NCBI GenBank assembly: GCA_022605955.1
Contig: JAKCOZ010000001.1
Location: 36,289,146-36,353,145 of the forward strand
Length of the DNA: 64,000 nt
From: Rallus limicola
Lineage: Eukaryota; Chordata; Aves; Gruiformes; Rallidae
Direction: 5' to 3'
The notes beneath the pieces were generated by a model that was not told the DNA's origin, searched no databases, and saw nothing but the letters and a program-made list of their open reading frames with translations. Numbering within the stretch: the first letter of the stretch is position 1; each line of letters begins with the position of its first letter. The translations under genes were made by a program, and so were the position numbers. This document shows positions 1 to 13,200 of the stretch, one piece after another.

Positions 1-143
1 TACAGATGCATAATTTCTCTCTGATAGATTGCTGTTTGAAAATAGGTTTATGACAATTATGTGATTAATTTCCTTTTATTAAACAGCATTATGAGACTTC
101 ATGTTGCATTCATCAGTTTATTACTGTTACTTTTTCTCTTCAG

Positions 144-188
144 TTGCAAATTAATCCTGGATAACATCAGGGCAGAACAGAAGCTCAG
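144..188 (+). CDS. Candidate 45-bp internal exon of an unidentified gene
   Basis: The segment is preceded by a pyrimidine-rich tract ending in TTTTTCTCTTCAG (AG at 142-143) and followed by GTAGAT from 189, so both splice sites are plausible, though the donor is not consensus-strong. Of the three frames only one is open: one base completes a codon, then CKLILDNIRAEQKL, then two bases are left over. That makes a symmetric exon (phase 2 in, phase 2 out, length divisible by three). The peptide is charged and plausible, but I do not recognise the protein. The phase matches the candidates at 10191 and 41098. A short open stretch flanked by AG and GT can arise by chance, so this is a hypothesis. Confidence 0.25.
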
Positions 189-1977
189 GTAGATTGAGGA
201 TCTCTTTTTCTAGTGTTGTTTGTGTTGCAGAGAAGAACACAAATCTGAATCAAAACCTGAGCCTCGGTATGCTGAAACTGGCCATATCCAAAAAAATACT
301 CCCAAACCAACCAAACAGAAAACCCCAAAAAACCAAGTGCTTTTAGTCCAAGGAAATGAGGGCCAGATCCAGTTAAAGTCTTAATATTTCCAGGATGAGG
401 CACATGAGGAATGTTAAGTATATAAATTAAACTGTGCTCCAGAAAAACCTTCCCCACTTGGCACCTATCTCTGAAAGTGCTCTCCCTTTTTATTTTGAAG
501 TTCCCCAGGCACCAAAAGTTGCTGTCCTGGACAAGGACAGACTTTTCCCAGCCTTGGAAAAGCTGAGCATCCTCAGTATCCAAGAACCAGGAGTTTATTT
601 GCACTGATTCCTGTACCATCAGTACAGTACATGTTTTCAAGCATATTCAGTGTTCTCTCAGTCATTCCTGGTAGGGTTGGGCTTGGTACCATGCTCAGAG
701 GCCACCACTGCAGTCTGGGGAAACAGTTGAAGGTTGGTTATATTCTGTCCTCCCATCTAGCAGCCTGATGATAGGAGTTCTTGAAATGGTGATACAGTGT
801 CCAAGGCTATTGCCTCATCTTCTTGGGCATGATTTAGTTTCACACATTCTGGTCTCCAGCAGAGTTGTGTGCTACAACTAGGCAAGTGTGCAGGTGGCCC
901 TGTAGTTCAGCTACTGATCTTGTGTACGTTGCGCTTCCAGGCTGTCTGCAGGCGCTGATCTAGATGCAGAAGACAGACAGATCACTTTCTGTTTCAGTAT
1001 TTGCATACTCTGATGTTGGGTTAATTGAGTGAAATCCTTCTTAGTGATCATCTAGATTTCATAAACAATACATTCCTTGAGGTGAGTGCCAACAGCCTTA
1101 GCCAGCTGGTTTCCTAGGAAAACTTGGTAATCATTGTTCAGCCCACCACTCCTAGGTGAAATCAGGCTGGTTATGTGACTTGGGCTTAGTTATATATGGG
1201 ATTTCTTTGACTTCATGACCTCTCCAGAGTGGCACGTTTGACCTCAGCTGGCAAGTTTTATCTTCATGGTCTAGGTGAGAGAAAAAGTGTGGTGTTCCCT
1301 AAGGAAAAGGATGCTGTCTTGTGGTGCATGGGAGTTGGCTTTTCCTATCAGGACTCCTGGAGGGACTGCTGTTGTTAGGGAGTTGGATAATCTTAAATTC
1401 AAGATTCTTTGAATAGTGCTAAATGCTTTGCTACTCCGTTTGGAAAGATCATGAGCTGCCGTGCTGGCTGGCCGTGATACTTATTAGAGACCTTTCTGAG
1501 TCAGTGAGAGAGGAAGGTTCAGCAGTTGTCATTTGAGTGCTGTTAGGGAGCGTTAGGGAACGTTGAATGACGATGCCTTTCTGTCCCCATCTTTCGAGGA
1601 TCTCATACAGCTATGGGTAATTCTGGTCTTCTTGTCCAAAGCCAGCTGGAGAATGGGCCCGTGGTGGGGGATAAAGGGGCAGAGGTTCTTCTGAAGTGGT
1701 TTTTACAATAGATGTAGCTATGTAATCATTTGGTTAACTTGTTATTCAACCAGCACAGAGCAGTCTTTGGCCTTAAATCCAGCTTAGCATGTTGATAGGT
1801 TTCGGTTGTGTAGTGCTACCAGTGAGATGGCTCTCGTTTGACATATTCAGCCATTTGGAAACTTACATTGGGAAACTGCAGTTCAGTGGGAGTGTTAGAG
1901 TGTGCAGTTACTTGAAAAAAATAAAAATGGGGATTTGGACTTACAAAAAGGAAAAAGTCTGGTTGTCTTCTGGCAAG

Positions 1978-2002
1978 TTTTTTTGTTTTTTTTTTTTTTT
2001 TG
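1978..2002. repeat. Poly-T low-complexity tract
   Basis: A T run interrupted by a single G. It is read as lysine or phenylalanine runs in the small overlapping open frames on both strands, which marks those frames as spurious. Confidence 0.9.
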
Positions 2003-5000
2003 GTTCTGGTTATCTGCAAAGTATACACCTCTTGTCAGTATAAATAGGGAGTGCCTGTATAAACATTCTTGTTTCGCCTGTTCCACATAATAGTTTCTTG
2101 TATCATATTTCTTTTGACCTCGCTATCTGAAACCAATTACAGGAGATCCATTTGGGCTGCATCTATTTTCATAAGAAGCCCAGGCAGCAGTGTTTTTCTC
2201 AGAGATGAATATCAACATCAAATATGCTTCTGAGTGCTTTGTTATTTATGTTTCAGAGAGATTTTGTAGCCTTCAGCTCTCAAGAATGTGTCACGCTGTG
2301 CTGTTTATACATTGACGATATTAATGGGCGTAGATGTCATTTTTCATTTTAACGTCTCAAATGCAACAGGCTGATAGGTTAAACATTCCTTTTTTTAAAG
2401 GAAAGATATGAGTGACATCTTTTTTTTCCTAAAAATATGCATGTGTTTACTTTTTACAAAAGCCAAAGCGATAAGTTTGCCATCTTTTAGTGGCAGCTTT
2501 CACTTTATTAAAATGCTAAAACTTTTTAAATTGTTTTAAGGAGTGCTTAAATACAAGGGTTTGGAATACAAAAGAAAAGCGAGTTGTATCTCGTATTATC
2601 GCCAACAAATTGCAAAACCTACTACAATTTATCAACTTTAATAGGGTGAGTTATATGCAATTAATTTCATTTTTGTTCTGCTTATGCTTTAGCTATGCCA
2701 AAGCTGCACAGTAAATATTAAGAAGTGGTGTTCCCAGTAAATATTTTACTAGAAGACACAGTGAGTTCTGGAAACCATATGCCCAGTTTTCCTGCTCATA
2801 CAGCCATTACTTAAAGCATTATAATGATTTTCATTCACAATATTAAAATAATTTCTAATCCTCAGCTCTCTTTATTTCTTTTGTTTGCATGGACTTTTTT
2901 GTGTAGTTTTACTAATTTAGATAACTTAATTAAGGAAAAGTGCCTCCTAAATTCGAAACAAATGTTCCTTGAAACTGGATACGATTTTGACTGCCTTAGA
3001 ATCCGTTCTTGCTGCTGTTAACTTGAGGTAGGACTCAAAAATAATTTTGTTCTGCCAGATTTATAAATGTCTCTTAGTTTGTCTTCATCGAACCGTTTTT
3101 AAAACAGAAGCTGCTATCAAATTAGTTCGTAGAAATTTGTAAATGAAATGTGGGATGGGTGTTTAGTGTACATTTAAAACTATGAATTTTGAAGGACGCT
3201 TTCAAGTTCTCAATTTGTTTTGCAAATATTCAATAGCGGCAAATGAAGTGGTGGAACCGAATGTTTTATAGTCTCATAATCTTCACTGATGAATAATGTC
3301 AGTAATAATCCTTTGAAATTAACAGTGTGTTTCTGGGAGGTTGTTTACTGAGTAGCAGAATCTAAAGTCAAGCAGCACACTGGGAGGAAAAAGTACCATA
3401 TGACAACTGCTATGAGAACAAAGGCTGACAGTGATTTCTCCTTATGAGTTTTAAATCATCTCTGATCTCCTGAAATTGTTTTCTGTTCTTCCTCTATCTC
3501 CTGTGTTTACAATAATCTAAACTGCCACAATAAGATCACTGAAGTATTCAGGTAGTCATCATTTATAAGACAGTCTGTATTAAAAGATGAGCCTTTACTC
3601 CTTTAAAGATATCCCAACCAGCACATACGAATCAAAATAGTTTAAGTAGTAGAGCCTTTTATGCAAACATATCCTGTTGTGCTGTCTTGCTTTTTCATAA
3701 AGTGTGACTCTTTTTGTAGTTAGCGGTGGGAAGTCGTGCTTTCTTAGGCTGATTCCACAGGGGTATGCTAGCCACCATTTGAAATCATACCATCTAGCTT
3801 AAATCTAAGCTGCAGCATAGTGTTATTCTCTAAATTTCAAGTACTGTAAATGTGCAGCTTTACCAGATGCTTGCTAGCTTGTTTTATTGTGTTGAAGTGA
3901 GATGACTTCGCTGCTGAGGAAGATTAGGACACTGAAACAACTTGCTGAGTGTTCCCATTATTTGCAAGTTCATATCAGTGTTACATCATTATAACTTCTT
4001 TGCCAGATAAAGGCCATGTAATGAGTTTTCTGCCACTGCCACAAAGAAAAATAGTTATCTTTATGTTTTTTCCTGTTTCCATAATTCTGGGTCTCTCCTC
4101 TGGTTCTTGCAGCAATACCACCCTGAGCGGTGAGGTTGGTTTCCCCCTACAGTCTGCCATGAATTCAGGAGAGCAATCATTCTCTTGCTTCCATTCAGGT
4201 GTCCCTTTCGCAGAGCTCTAGAGGTTGGGAAGGATTATAAATGCACCAGACTTCTTCTGTTCATCTGTTTAATCCACGTTTTGTGCTTTAACTGCTGCAA
4301 GATGTTGGGACCAAATCCTGGCAGCCCTGAAATCAACAGATACATGTATCTCTGATCTCGGGCAGAGCAGGATTGTCCTTTAGGATCTGCTCAAGAACTG
4401 TGAGCACAGAGGAGATTATGCCGTTCACATAGGAGACCGGGCATCCAGTGATTCCTTGGTAACAAAATATTTCAAGTGCACTTTGAAATATGTTAACTTC
4501 TATTTATTTTTGGTGGAGAGAAGCTAGTTCAGCGCGTCTCGTTGCTTAGGTTCAGAGGAATGTATAGTCTTTGTAAAGCTGACCTGTAATTACTTGAGAA
4601 TTTGATGAAACAATATAGGGATTGTTGTGGGACTGTCTCCAAATGTTAAAAGTCTGCTCTGCAAACTTTGTACCAGAGCCTTCTATGGGGAGACGAATCA
4701 ATGTTGTTAGGAGATGGTGCTAGTGCATTCAGTTTGTTTACTTTGGTTTTCTGTGTCTGCCTGCCTTCTCAGAAAACTTGCTTGGAGCCAGACTGTAGCA
4801 GCCCTCTCTCTGTCTTTTCATAATTGATCAGGGGATGACTGCCTTCCCTGAGGGTTAAGACGTGGCAACTTTTTCTGTTTGCTCAGCATCTCAATGCAGT
4901 AGTTCAAACATTGTTCACACCAGCTGGCAGTGTAATGCCATATGCACATCTTGTCAAAGCAACTGTTGTCATGGATACTGGAAACTATCTTAAAAACCAG

Positions 5001-5187
5001 CTCATTTGAGTCTAATCAAAATTGTACCTTTCTTTATCAGTTGAGAATCTTTATTATTTTAGGGAACATTGATCAAATGGCATTTATTGCAGTGTATTCT
5101 GCCTACAGTGTGTTTTAATAACGTTGATAATGGTGGGATGTATTTTAAAGCTGTAACTGCTATTTACTGAACTGATGTTTTTTTTAA

Positions 5188-5199
5188 GGGGGGGGGGGG
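5188..5199. repeat. Homopolymer run of 12 G after a T8-AA run
   Basis: Twelve consecutive G directly follow TTTTTTTTAA. The run could form an intramolecular or multi-strand G-quadruplex, and it is prone to replication slippage and sequencing length error. Confidence 0.9.
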
Positions 5200-6114
5200 C
5201 AGCAAGGAAGAGTTCTCCAGGTAGTCGAAATGTTTTGAATCGAGGGTGGTTCTTTTTCCGTTTCTAAATAAATACCACTTTCTAACGCTTGGCATTTAAA
5301 AAACAATTCTATAGGGGAAAATAATTTAGATTAGCCTTCTTTGGGTAAGTGGAATGTTTGTTTACATTTTATATGCTTAACTGTGTTTTGCTGAGTTGGA
5401 ATGAAAACATAAAATAAATGAAAACATTTTCTATTTTGATTGGGATACTGTCATCCCAGAGCCTGATCTGGTTGGTTGAGTAGTAATTTCTTTGTTCTCT
5501 GATTTTCCTAAGAATGCAAATGAAAACCACTCATTTTTATTTGGCATTAAAACTGCACTTTATTTTGTCAAAGGAGAGGTTTCTCCTTGAATTGTAAGTA
5601 CAAAAAGTGTTTTTAATCTTCAATGAATATCCTTATTAATTCACTTTCAAGATAATCTGATGTTGATTTGTCAAATTTAATTACAGCTTCCGGTAACACT
5701 TGAAGTCTACTTGCTTTTGCTTCAAAATTCTAATATGAAAATGCAAATTGAATGATAATTTGCAAGGGAGTGGGCATTTTAGTTGAACACTCAAAGACAA
5801 GTTCCTTGTGGAAATGAGGCTATTGATGCAGTTTATGATTTTTCCTCTTCAAGCACTTTAAACAAATTAACTTTATTTCCTGCAGGATTTCATGTACATC
5901 CATAAATTCTAGTGAAGTCCTATATATGTACTATCAAATGATTCTTTTTTTTTTTTTTTTAATGTTTTAAGTAAAAAAAAGCAAAACAAACCGAAGCCTG
6001 AAATCTAGCAAATACAAATCAAATAGGAGGAGATTGCATTTGTTCGATTGGACTTTTACCTAACATTATCAATGAGTAACTCAAGTCTTTCTAGGAACTG
6101 GTGGAAATTATTTA

Positions 6115-6160
6115 CTTTTTTTTTTTCCTTTTCTTTTCTTTTTTTTTTTAAAAAAAAAAC
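6115..6160. repeat. T/C-rich then A-rich low-complexity tract
   Basis: A pyrimidine-only stretch (Ts with scattered Cs) passes directly into about ten As, giving an almost perfect oligo-T/oligo-A junction that could fold back on itself. No transposon body was recognised next to it. Confidence 0.8.
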
Positions 6161-9100
6161 AACCCACACCAACTTTTAGGCACTCCAGGCAGCAAGGCAG
6201 CTGCTTTTACAGCAACAGACAAGTGGACTGAAATCTCCTAAGGGCAGTGATAAACAGAGACCGCTGCAGGTTAGTAAAGTATCCTTGCTTTTGGGGCCTT
6301 ACTCGCAGGGAAGAGCGCTGTGCTTGCTCACACGTGAGGGGTGTGTGTGCGTGTGTGGATGCCTCTGCTTGAACGCTGTGTATGTGCTTGTTCACATACA
6401 AGAGGTTACGGGCTTGCGTGCTGGTGACTTTTTATTCACAGAGAAAATTGGCTATAAGCTACAAAAGCCTTTTGTGGCTATAGATGCTTAAAAGGTCCGA
6501 GGCTAAGTCTGAATGCAGTAGCTATGGTATAAATTTAATTCTTTATAAACACGCTGCAAAATTGGTATGTTATTTTTATACATAAATGTATTAAATTGTT
6601 AAAATGGCTGAGTTAACACGTAAAAGAATATCCAGGAAAAAAAACCCAATGAGTTAAACAAGTCATCGGTACTATGTCTAACTGAGAAACAGAAGTGTTC
6701 AGAAACTGGCAACACAACTGCATGAAATGATGGAAGAGCTGTTACTGCCATTTTAGAAAAACATATGTCGTAGAGTTTCACACTGGGATGCTGTTGGGCT
6801 TCAGATTGTGTTTGGGTGAATAGGAGTTCTGGTTTTGAATAATTATTTTAAATTCATTATTAGTTAAACCATATATAGTATTTTATTCATGAAAAAAAAT
6901 TGTTTTTTTTTTAAAAATGCTTTTAGCTTATTTGTTGCTAATTCAGTGTTCCGTTCTGCTGTCAGAAAGCAATTCTCTCCTTCTATATAGACCAAATATG
7001 AGTGTTTGACTGCTGAATTAGGTATGGTCTGTTGCAGACAAAAGATGTACATGAGAAATGATTTTATTTTGTTCAGGAAATAAAAGGTGTAACTCCTGCC
7101 ATTCTCTTCCTTGCGTCTATTTTTCTGGGTGAGCCTTTATCCTCTTGGGTCTTCCCATTTTCTGTTGGGATATGGTGTCTTTATCTCATTTTTACTTTCT
7201 GAAATGCATAATGGAGGGAGGGCCCCAGGCACTAGACTTTATCTTTTTCTCCACCAGTGAAATGTGAAATTTGATCACTTGTGCAACTTTGTATGTAATT
7301 TACATTGTCTCCTTTTCCTTGTGAAACTTCATGGAGCAATGTTGGACACAGCAAACAGTTTCACATTCCACATCAGTTCTCTTCGAATATACTTTTAAAG
7401 TTGTATTTATATGCTCAGAACCAAGAACTTAGGGTAATCACTAAGGAAAATGGAAAGAAAAAGAAAACATGTCAACTTGGCATCCTGCTATGCCCTCATT
7501 GTAGTCCACTGCAGAGGCAGAGGAGTCCTGGGACGGTCTCAACTTTCCACTCTTCATCCTTGCCTTTGCTTTGTATTAAATATCTTCTAGGCTGAAGGCA
7601 CACAAGAGGAGTAGTCATAAAGGCAGCGGTTTATGAAGGACGCATTTTTTGTATGTTTTTAGAACTGGAATTGGTCATCTTGAAGGGTTGACTAATGGAG
7701 AGGATGAATTTAATGAATACTGGGAAAGCAGTTTATTCTGCTAGCTCCTCGTTCTGAAAGATAACATGGGGTTTACCACAAGGTCCAGACGCTAAGAGAA
7801 GTATATGAAACAGGCAAAAAATGGTGATATTTTTCCAGTATATGTTTCCCAGTGAAGTTAGCTTCCTTTGATCCTCCACCTTATAAACTGGAGTGCTTCA
7901 GGAGCTACTGACTTCTCTATTCACATTCTCTACCTGTTTGTAAACCTCCTTTTCATGGCTGAAAGATGTGGGGGAGCACTATTTGTGGTAGGCATCGATG
8001 AAAGGAGAGAAAGTCACGTTAGGAGACAAAGACAGTCATACACGTAACCCAGAGAAGGACAAAGTGAAGAGAAGAAGTTTCATGCTTTCCTACTCCCCAA
8101 GCACTAACCCTGGCCTGATGACTTCTGAATGCCATGGATGGTATATTGTAGAGGCGCCCTGTATCACGTTTGTCAGGAGGATCCAAGGCCTCATGGGTCA
8201 CACATTGTGAGGCAGGAAGAAGTAAATAAAGCAAATAATTTTCTTTACAGAATTGTCACATGCTCCCTAAAGCCAAGATTATCACTCATGTTTCCAACTT
8301 TCCCTTCCATGATCAGTATGTATGCAGTGCCTCTTATTAGCCTTGGACACTTTGTTCTTTTTTAAATGAAGCAAAAATGGAATTTGCTCCCAGACTTTGG
8401 TTTATGTATCAGATACCACATACATTCAGGTCTGAGCCCAAACTCCATTTTAATTTTCTTCTTTTGTGAAAAGGATGTATAAAGGTTTTGGAAATGACTC
8501 CTCGGAGCTTTTCTATTTCTGTCTTTTACTGTTACTACAGAGCTGTTCATTGTTCATTATGTAGTGAAATTCACATTTTGAGCACAGTGATGCCTGTTTG
8601 ACCAAATATCGTAACATGGGTCATAAAATTGAACCTTATTATTATTTTATTATGCTAAATTTAGTGGTAACTATAGCCAAAGTATCCTAGCAGTAGGAAT
8701 GACTAAACGTGATAAGCAGTTTGAGGTTTATAAGACAAAAATCCTTGTGCTTGTGTTTATGCTTAAGGAAACAGACTTCTCGCAGTATTTTAAAATAATT
8801 CAGTATTAGTGCATTTCTAATTTCAGAGCAGTTTACCGACCTGGCAACTGGAGATATGTTAGAACTGATTTATAAATCTAGTAAAAGCTTAATAAAACTT
8901 TTAAAACTAGCTCACACATCTGCAGGCAAATGTGGGTGTTAGGTAAGCCTTGCCATTGCATCTCTCATGTGCTCCATATTTTGATGTAAACTATTCTATT
9001 GTTCGATGTGCCAAAGAAGGGAAAAAAAAAGTTACTCATTTTTGTGGCCATCTCTTTGTATTTGATGGATATTTGGGGAAAAGTAGTGTGTGGTGGTTTT

Positions 9101-10190
9101 GTGTATGTTTTCTCTGTTATTCCATAATGCATCAAGTATTTCAGTGACTTACAGCACCTTCTAGCTAATCAGCAAGTTGAAAGCTTATTGAAGAAACCTT
9201 CACATTTGTGTCATCAGCTTGGCAAAAACAGGGTGTTGGGTAAGTTGTCAAGTTCTACTCTGCTTTACAGAGGTTTTCAGTGTTACAGAGAACCACTGGG
9301 ATTTTTCATTAAGAATTTGAGCATCTCTTGTATCCTTCTCATAAACAACCTTTTTTAATTTGCCACTAGCTTTGTGATCTATTGTAAAATAGGAATGTTG
9401 TGTTGGCAAATGCGTTTGGTTTAGTTTTCATGCAAAAGTTACCGGTACCTAGTAGTTATCCTATGTTTTCAGGGAGAGGAGGCTTATATTTAGACTGTGA
9501 GCTAACAGAATACCTGCAAAAATTACAGGTTTAGATAGACGCTTATCTTGTTCTACTATTACTTTCTGATTTCCATTTTTCTGGGTTTCAGACTGCAGAT
9601 GGCATAACCATTAGCATGTCTTATGCAAAACAGAAGGAGAAAAACATCCCATCTGACAAGCTTGAGTACCAATTGTAGTAGTGATTTTACTTTCATGTAT
9701 AGATATCCGAATAAATGTATTTGAAGCATGTTTATATATGCCATTCATTATACTGATGCACCAATTGAATGAGTCAAATCAGCACATATATTGATCAATG
9801 ACATATTGCAGAATAGCCAATGGGGGTTTGTGAAGCAAGTTGAGGATAATGTTAACCTGCATATGATGCAATAATAGCGTTTACGTCCTTAAAAACATTG
9901 TGCAGTGGTAGGTTAAGATACCTGTAGTGCTGGGTTTTGTTTCAGAGTATTTTTTTCTTCTGGAGAAGCTGTGATTGTGGTAGTCCATGGTAAAATGAGC
10001 TGATGGCTTTCAGCTCCCTACCACTGTATTTCCATAGTAAGCATAAGGGGGAAAATACCACTTTGCCTTTTAGAACCTCTAGGTCATTCTCCTATGGCAG
10101 AAAGTCACTGTCCTCACGGACGCTGAAGAACCCGTTGTTATCTGGCCTGAGTTTTGAAACTGGCAACCTTATTGTTCTTGTTACACTTAG

Positions 10191-10250
10191 AGTCATGAGT
10201 GAGACTTGCGGTTCTTCAACAACCGTGCAGAGCAGAAGCATAACCCAAAG
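10191..10250 (+). CDS. Candidate 60-bp internal exon of an unidentified gene
   Basis: A good acceptor precedes this segment: a T-rich tract from 10169 ending in CTTGTTACACTTAG (AG at 10189-10190). The donor AAAG|GTAAAT follows at 10251. Only one frame is open: one base, then 19 codons reading VMSETCGSSTTVQSRSITQ, then two leftover bases. It is therefore symmetric in phase 2, the same phase as the candidate at 144-188, so the two would join in frame and create an Arg codon (AG+A). The serine/threonine-rich peptide looks like linker sequence, and no domain is recognisable. The strand and phase agreement is mild support; 20 open codons alone is not significant. Confidence 0.28.
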
Positions 10251-13200
10251 GTAAATGCTGTCAGTTTGCTGCCATTGTGGGTGTTCGTGTGCAGCATTGC
10301 AATTATTTCCCTTCCAGGTAGGCAAATCCGGTGCTTAGACTAATCTGTCCGTGATGCACATACTCCTGTTGGCTGCACAGCATAGTGATTTGGACAGCTA
10401 GTTGTAATTTTATTTGTTTTCTCTGAGAGCCATGAGAAACCTAGTTATTTCTATTCCCTGTAATGTCTCTAAAGAAGTAGTTTCCATAGTGTCAAACTTC
10501 AAACTTTATCTCAATTAGAATAAATAGATAATTATCTTCAATCCCGTAAGTCTGTGTATCTATAATAAATGTGTTAGGGTGGGTTTTTTTGTTTGGATCT
10601 TTTTTTTCCCCTTCATGCTAAGAGATTTGTTGTTTCAACGTAAGTACTAATGCATTCTGTATGAGGATGGCATGTCAGGAAATCATGACTCCTGGAATCA
10701 AAGGGTTAAGCTCAGTGTGTACCAAGCCTGTTGTATAAATATCATGCTGTATGGGTGTTGAGTTGTTAAGGTAAGCTTTGTTTATTTAGCACCAGCCCTT
10801 CACTGGAGTGTAATCATTTGATAAAATTTGGGAAAAGTAAGTATACAGTTAAGTTTAATTACTTAATGGTTATTGCATTAGTGCACTTTTGTTAAAGACA
10901 TGCAAAATGCAAGAATTTAGAATGAAAAGATATTCATAGTCTCTTTTAACCTACTCTCCTTGCTTTACTCTCTCCTAGTTTGGTCATCTCCCTTTGGATC
11001 TTCATATGGGTCTGGATTTAAAATTCATTGCACATAATAAATAAGCAAACATATCATTAATATTGTAACCTTTCGTTACTTTTTTAAACATACATAAGAA
11101 GCTGTTGAGAGATGAGAAATTGGGAATGTGGGAAAAAAAAAGAAGCAGAACCTGCTGCTTTTAAATTATATCCTCTGACTTAACACACACAGGCTGCAGC
11201 CGTGCATGTGTAATGTTAGTAAAAAGAAAAAAATAATTCCAATCTAAAATCAGCAAAAAAAACGCCACAACCCAAATTTTGGATGCAATTTCAGTTAAGT
11301 TTTCTTTGCATTACATTCAACTAAAATAGAAACAAATCTAACTGGTCTAAAACTGTCTTTCCAAAACCAGTGTGTTACATATTTGTATTTATCTAATGCG
11401 TGCTGCTAAGCATAGGAAGCAGGAGGATTTTGTTCATGCTAGAAAGCACTGATTTAGCAAGATGCAGATGTCTAATATATAGTGTAAGAGGAGAGTAATG
11501 ATAAACAGTCTTTTTCCCTCTCGAGTGTAATTCTGGAGGAAATGTGTGGCCTACATATAAGCAAACATTGAGGCTTGGGGTAAATTAAATTTGGAAGATA
11601 GCTGCTGGAAAATCGTAAGTCCCATTTTCCCTTGTAAGTCTGTTAGGAGGAATATGCATTTATCCTCTGAGGTGCAGAAATTTGCATCAGTGATACCCAA
11701 CTCTAAAGACAAGGATAACCCCAAGAGACGGAGAGAAAGCAAGGAGTTATTTTTAGGTAAGGGGGTGCACATTCATTTGGCGGGAAAAGAACAATAGCCA
11801 TGTTTGAGCTAACATGATGTTGGAAAAGGGAGTTAGTTCCATTTAAAGGAGAGGGATAACCATAGTATTAATTTTTTTTTTTAAAACTCTGGATATATTG
11901 ATTTACAGTGGAAGTATCTGTATAACAAACTTGCTGAGAAGCCCTTATTTATATAGGTACAAATATAGTTCCAAAGGATTATGTCCTGTCTTTGACAACC
12001 TCTTTTACTCATGAAAACCTGTATTCTGCATCGTGTGCTGTTTTGCTGTAAATCACTCAAAAATAGATTTACTTGAAGTCACTTCTTTACTCTTGAAAAT
12101 TTCCAGTATTAAAATAATAAATCTATAAAGAAAGTGGGTCTAGTTAGTTTGGTTTCCTTTTTAATTTAAAACAAGTATCAATCACCTTTAGGGTATTATC
12201 TCTCACTGATAAAGCAGATAGATAGTTGTCATTTTCAGGTACATGGAATATTACAGCTAACCTTATGTATGATCTTTGTAACGTGGAAAAATGTTTACTA
12301 GCAGCCTTCTAACAGAAGTTGTCACATAATGGCTTAATCTTTATCTAACTGAGAGGAGAAAACTGGCTGGTGCAGAGATCACATCTTTATCCTGAAAATA
12401 TTGTGGCAAATTTGTACAGGATTTTGGAGGCAGAGGCAAAAAGTATTATGCAAGTTCTGTTTACAGGTATTGAATATATGCAGAATACTAACTAGAATTA
12501 CTGTGTGATTAGGGATTTTAGAAGGCATTTTAATGTTAAAACATACATCTGTGCAGAAGCCTGACGTGTCATTCCATTACTGTTGACTGTGGGGGAATCA
12601 TTTATCACCTACATCACTATCACGTCATCCCTTTGCCCCTTTTTTCTCTTGTTGATTCTGGTACCTGTAGAGAATTGGGAGGAGAGGGGAGCACACACCC
12701 ACACACACCGGTTCTTCACTCAGTTTCAGGAAGGCAGACCTTCGGAGAGAGGGCCCAGGTCTTTTCACAGTAGATTTTACATAGACCAGTGGACACACCT
12801 TTGGTAAAATCTGCAGCTGTCCTCATACCAGAAATTATTGCCATGTGTGGGATAGATGGACTGGGGTTTATATTCTGAACTACAGGAGTCTCCAAGCCCT
12901 ACAGAGAAGTTCCTTTGCCTTACTTGAGCAGATGGAAAGCTCTGTGTGCCTCTAAGCCCTCCCTGTGCAGCCAGTGTGCATGTTCATGGTTGCTCCTCTT
13001 TGGGCTGGTTAAGTAGTTCCTCTGTGGTGCTGGGAGGAGGTTTCCTTGAGCTGCTTCTCTAGGCTGTTGCAACAGGTCGGATCAGCCTGATTCTCTTATG
13101 GGCTGGCTCATTGCCCAGAAAAGCTTGTGAAGAGCAGAGAGGGAATGTGTGAATGGTTCCCCACTCAGTGTGCAGCTCTATTAAAGGGTCTGCTCCCAGG

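Larger units (their letters stand above)
189..10190. other. Non-coding stretch, probably intronic; simple tracts only
   Basis: I see no gene or recognisable transposon in these 10 kb. They hold T-rich tracts (about 1978-2002, 5945-5960 and 6115-6160), a run of 12 G at 5188-5199, and a short GT-rich stretch at 6340-6358. Several AT-rich segments look non-repetitive and may be conserved non-coding sequence (2040-2760 and 5460-5900). The open reading frames present, including a 151-codon one on the minus strand at 185-640, have no recognisable domain and are probably chance. Confidence 0.5.

Noticed and set aside
185..640. 151-codon minus-strand open frame
   Set aside because: It has no recognisable domain and no supporting context, and contains low-complexity Gly/Phe/Leu-rich stretches. 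It starts inside a region that the plus strand explains better as intron next to a candidate exon.
4113..4198. Exon-like segment after a strong acceptor (GGTTCTTGCAG) and before CATTCAG|GTGTCC
   Set aside because: It is open in the phase expected on entry, but leaves in phase 1, which does not join in frame to the segment at 10191. The donor is weak. It could still be an alternative exon.
4467..4491. Near-palindrome ATATTTCAA...TTGAAATAT around GTGCACT
   Set aside because: Arms of only 9 bp in AT-rich DNA are expected by chance at this window size.
8251..8315. Exon-like segment between TTTTCTTTACAG and GTATGT
   Set aside because: It is open in two frames and therefore not informative. It requires an entry phase of 0 to join the next candidate, which conflicts with the candidate at 144-188.
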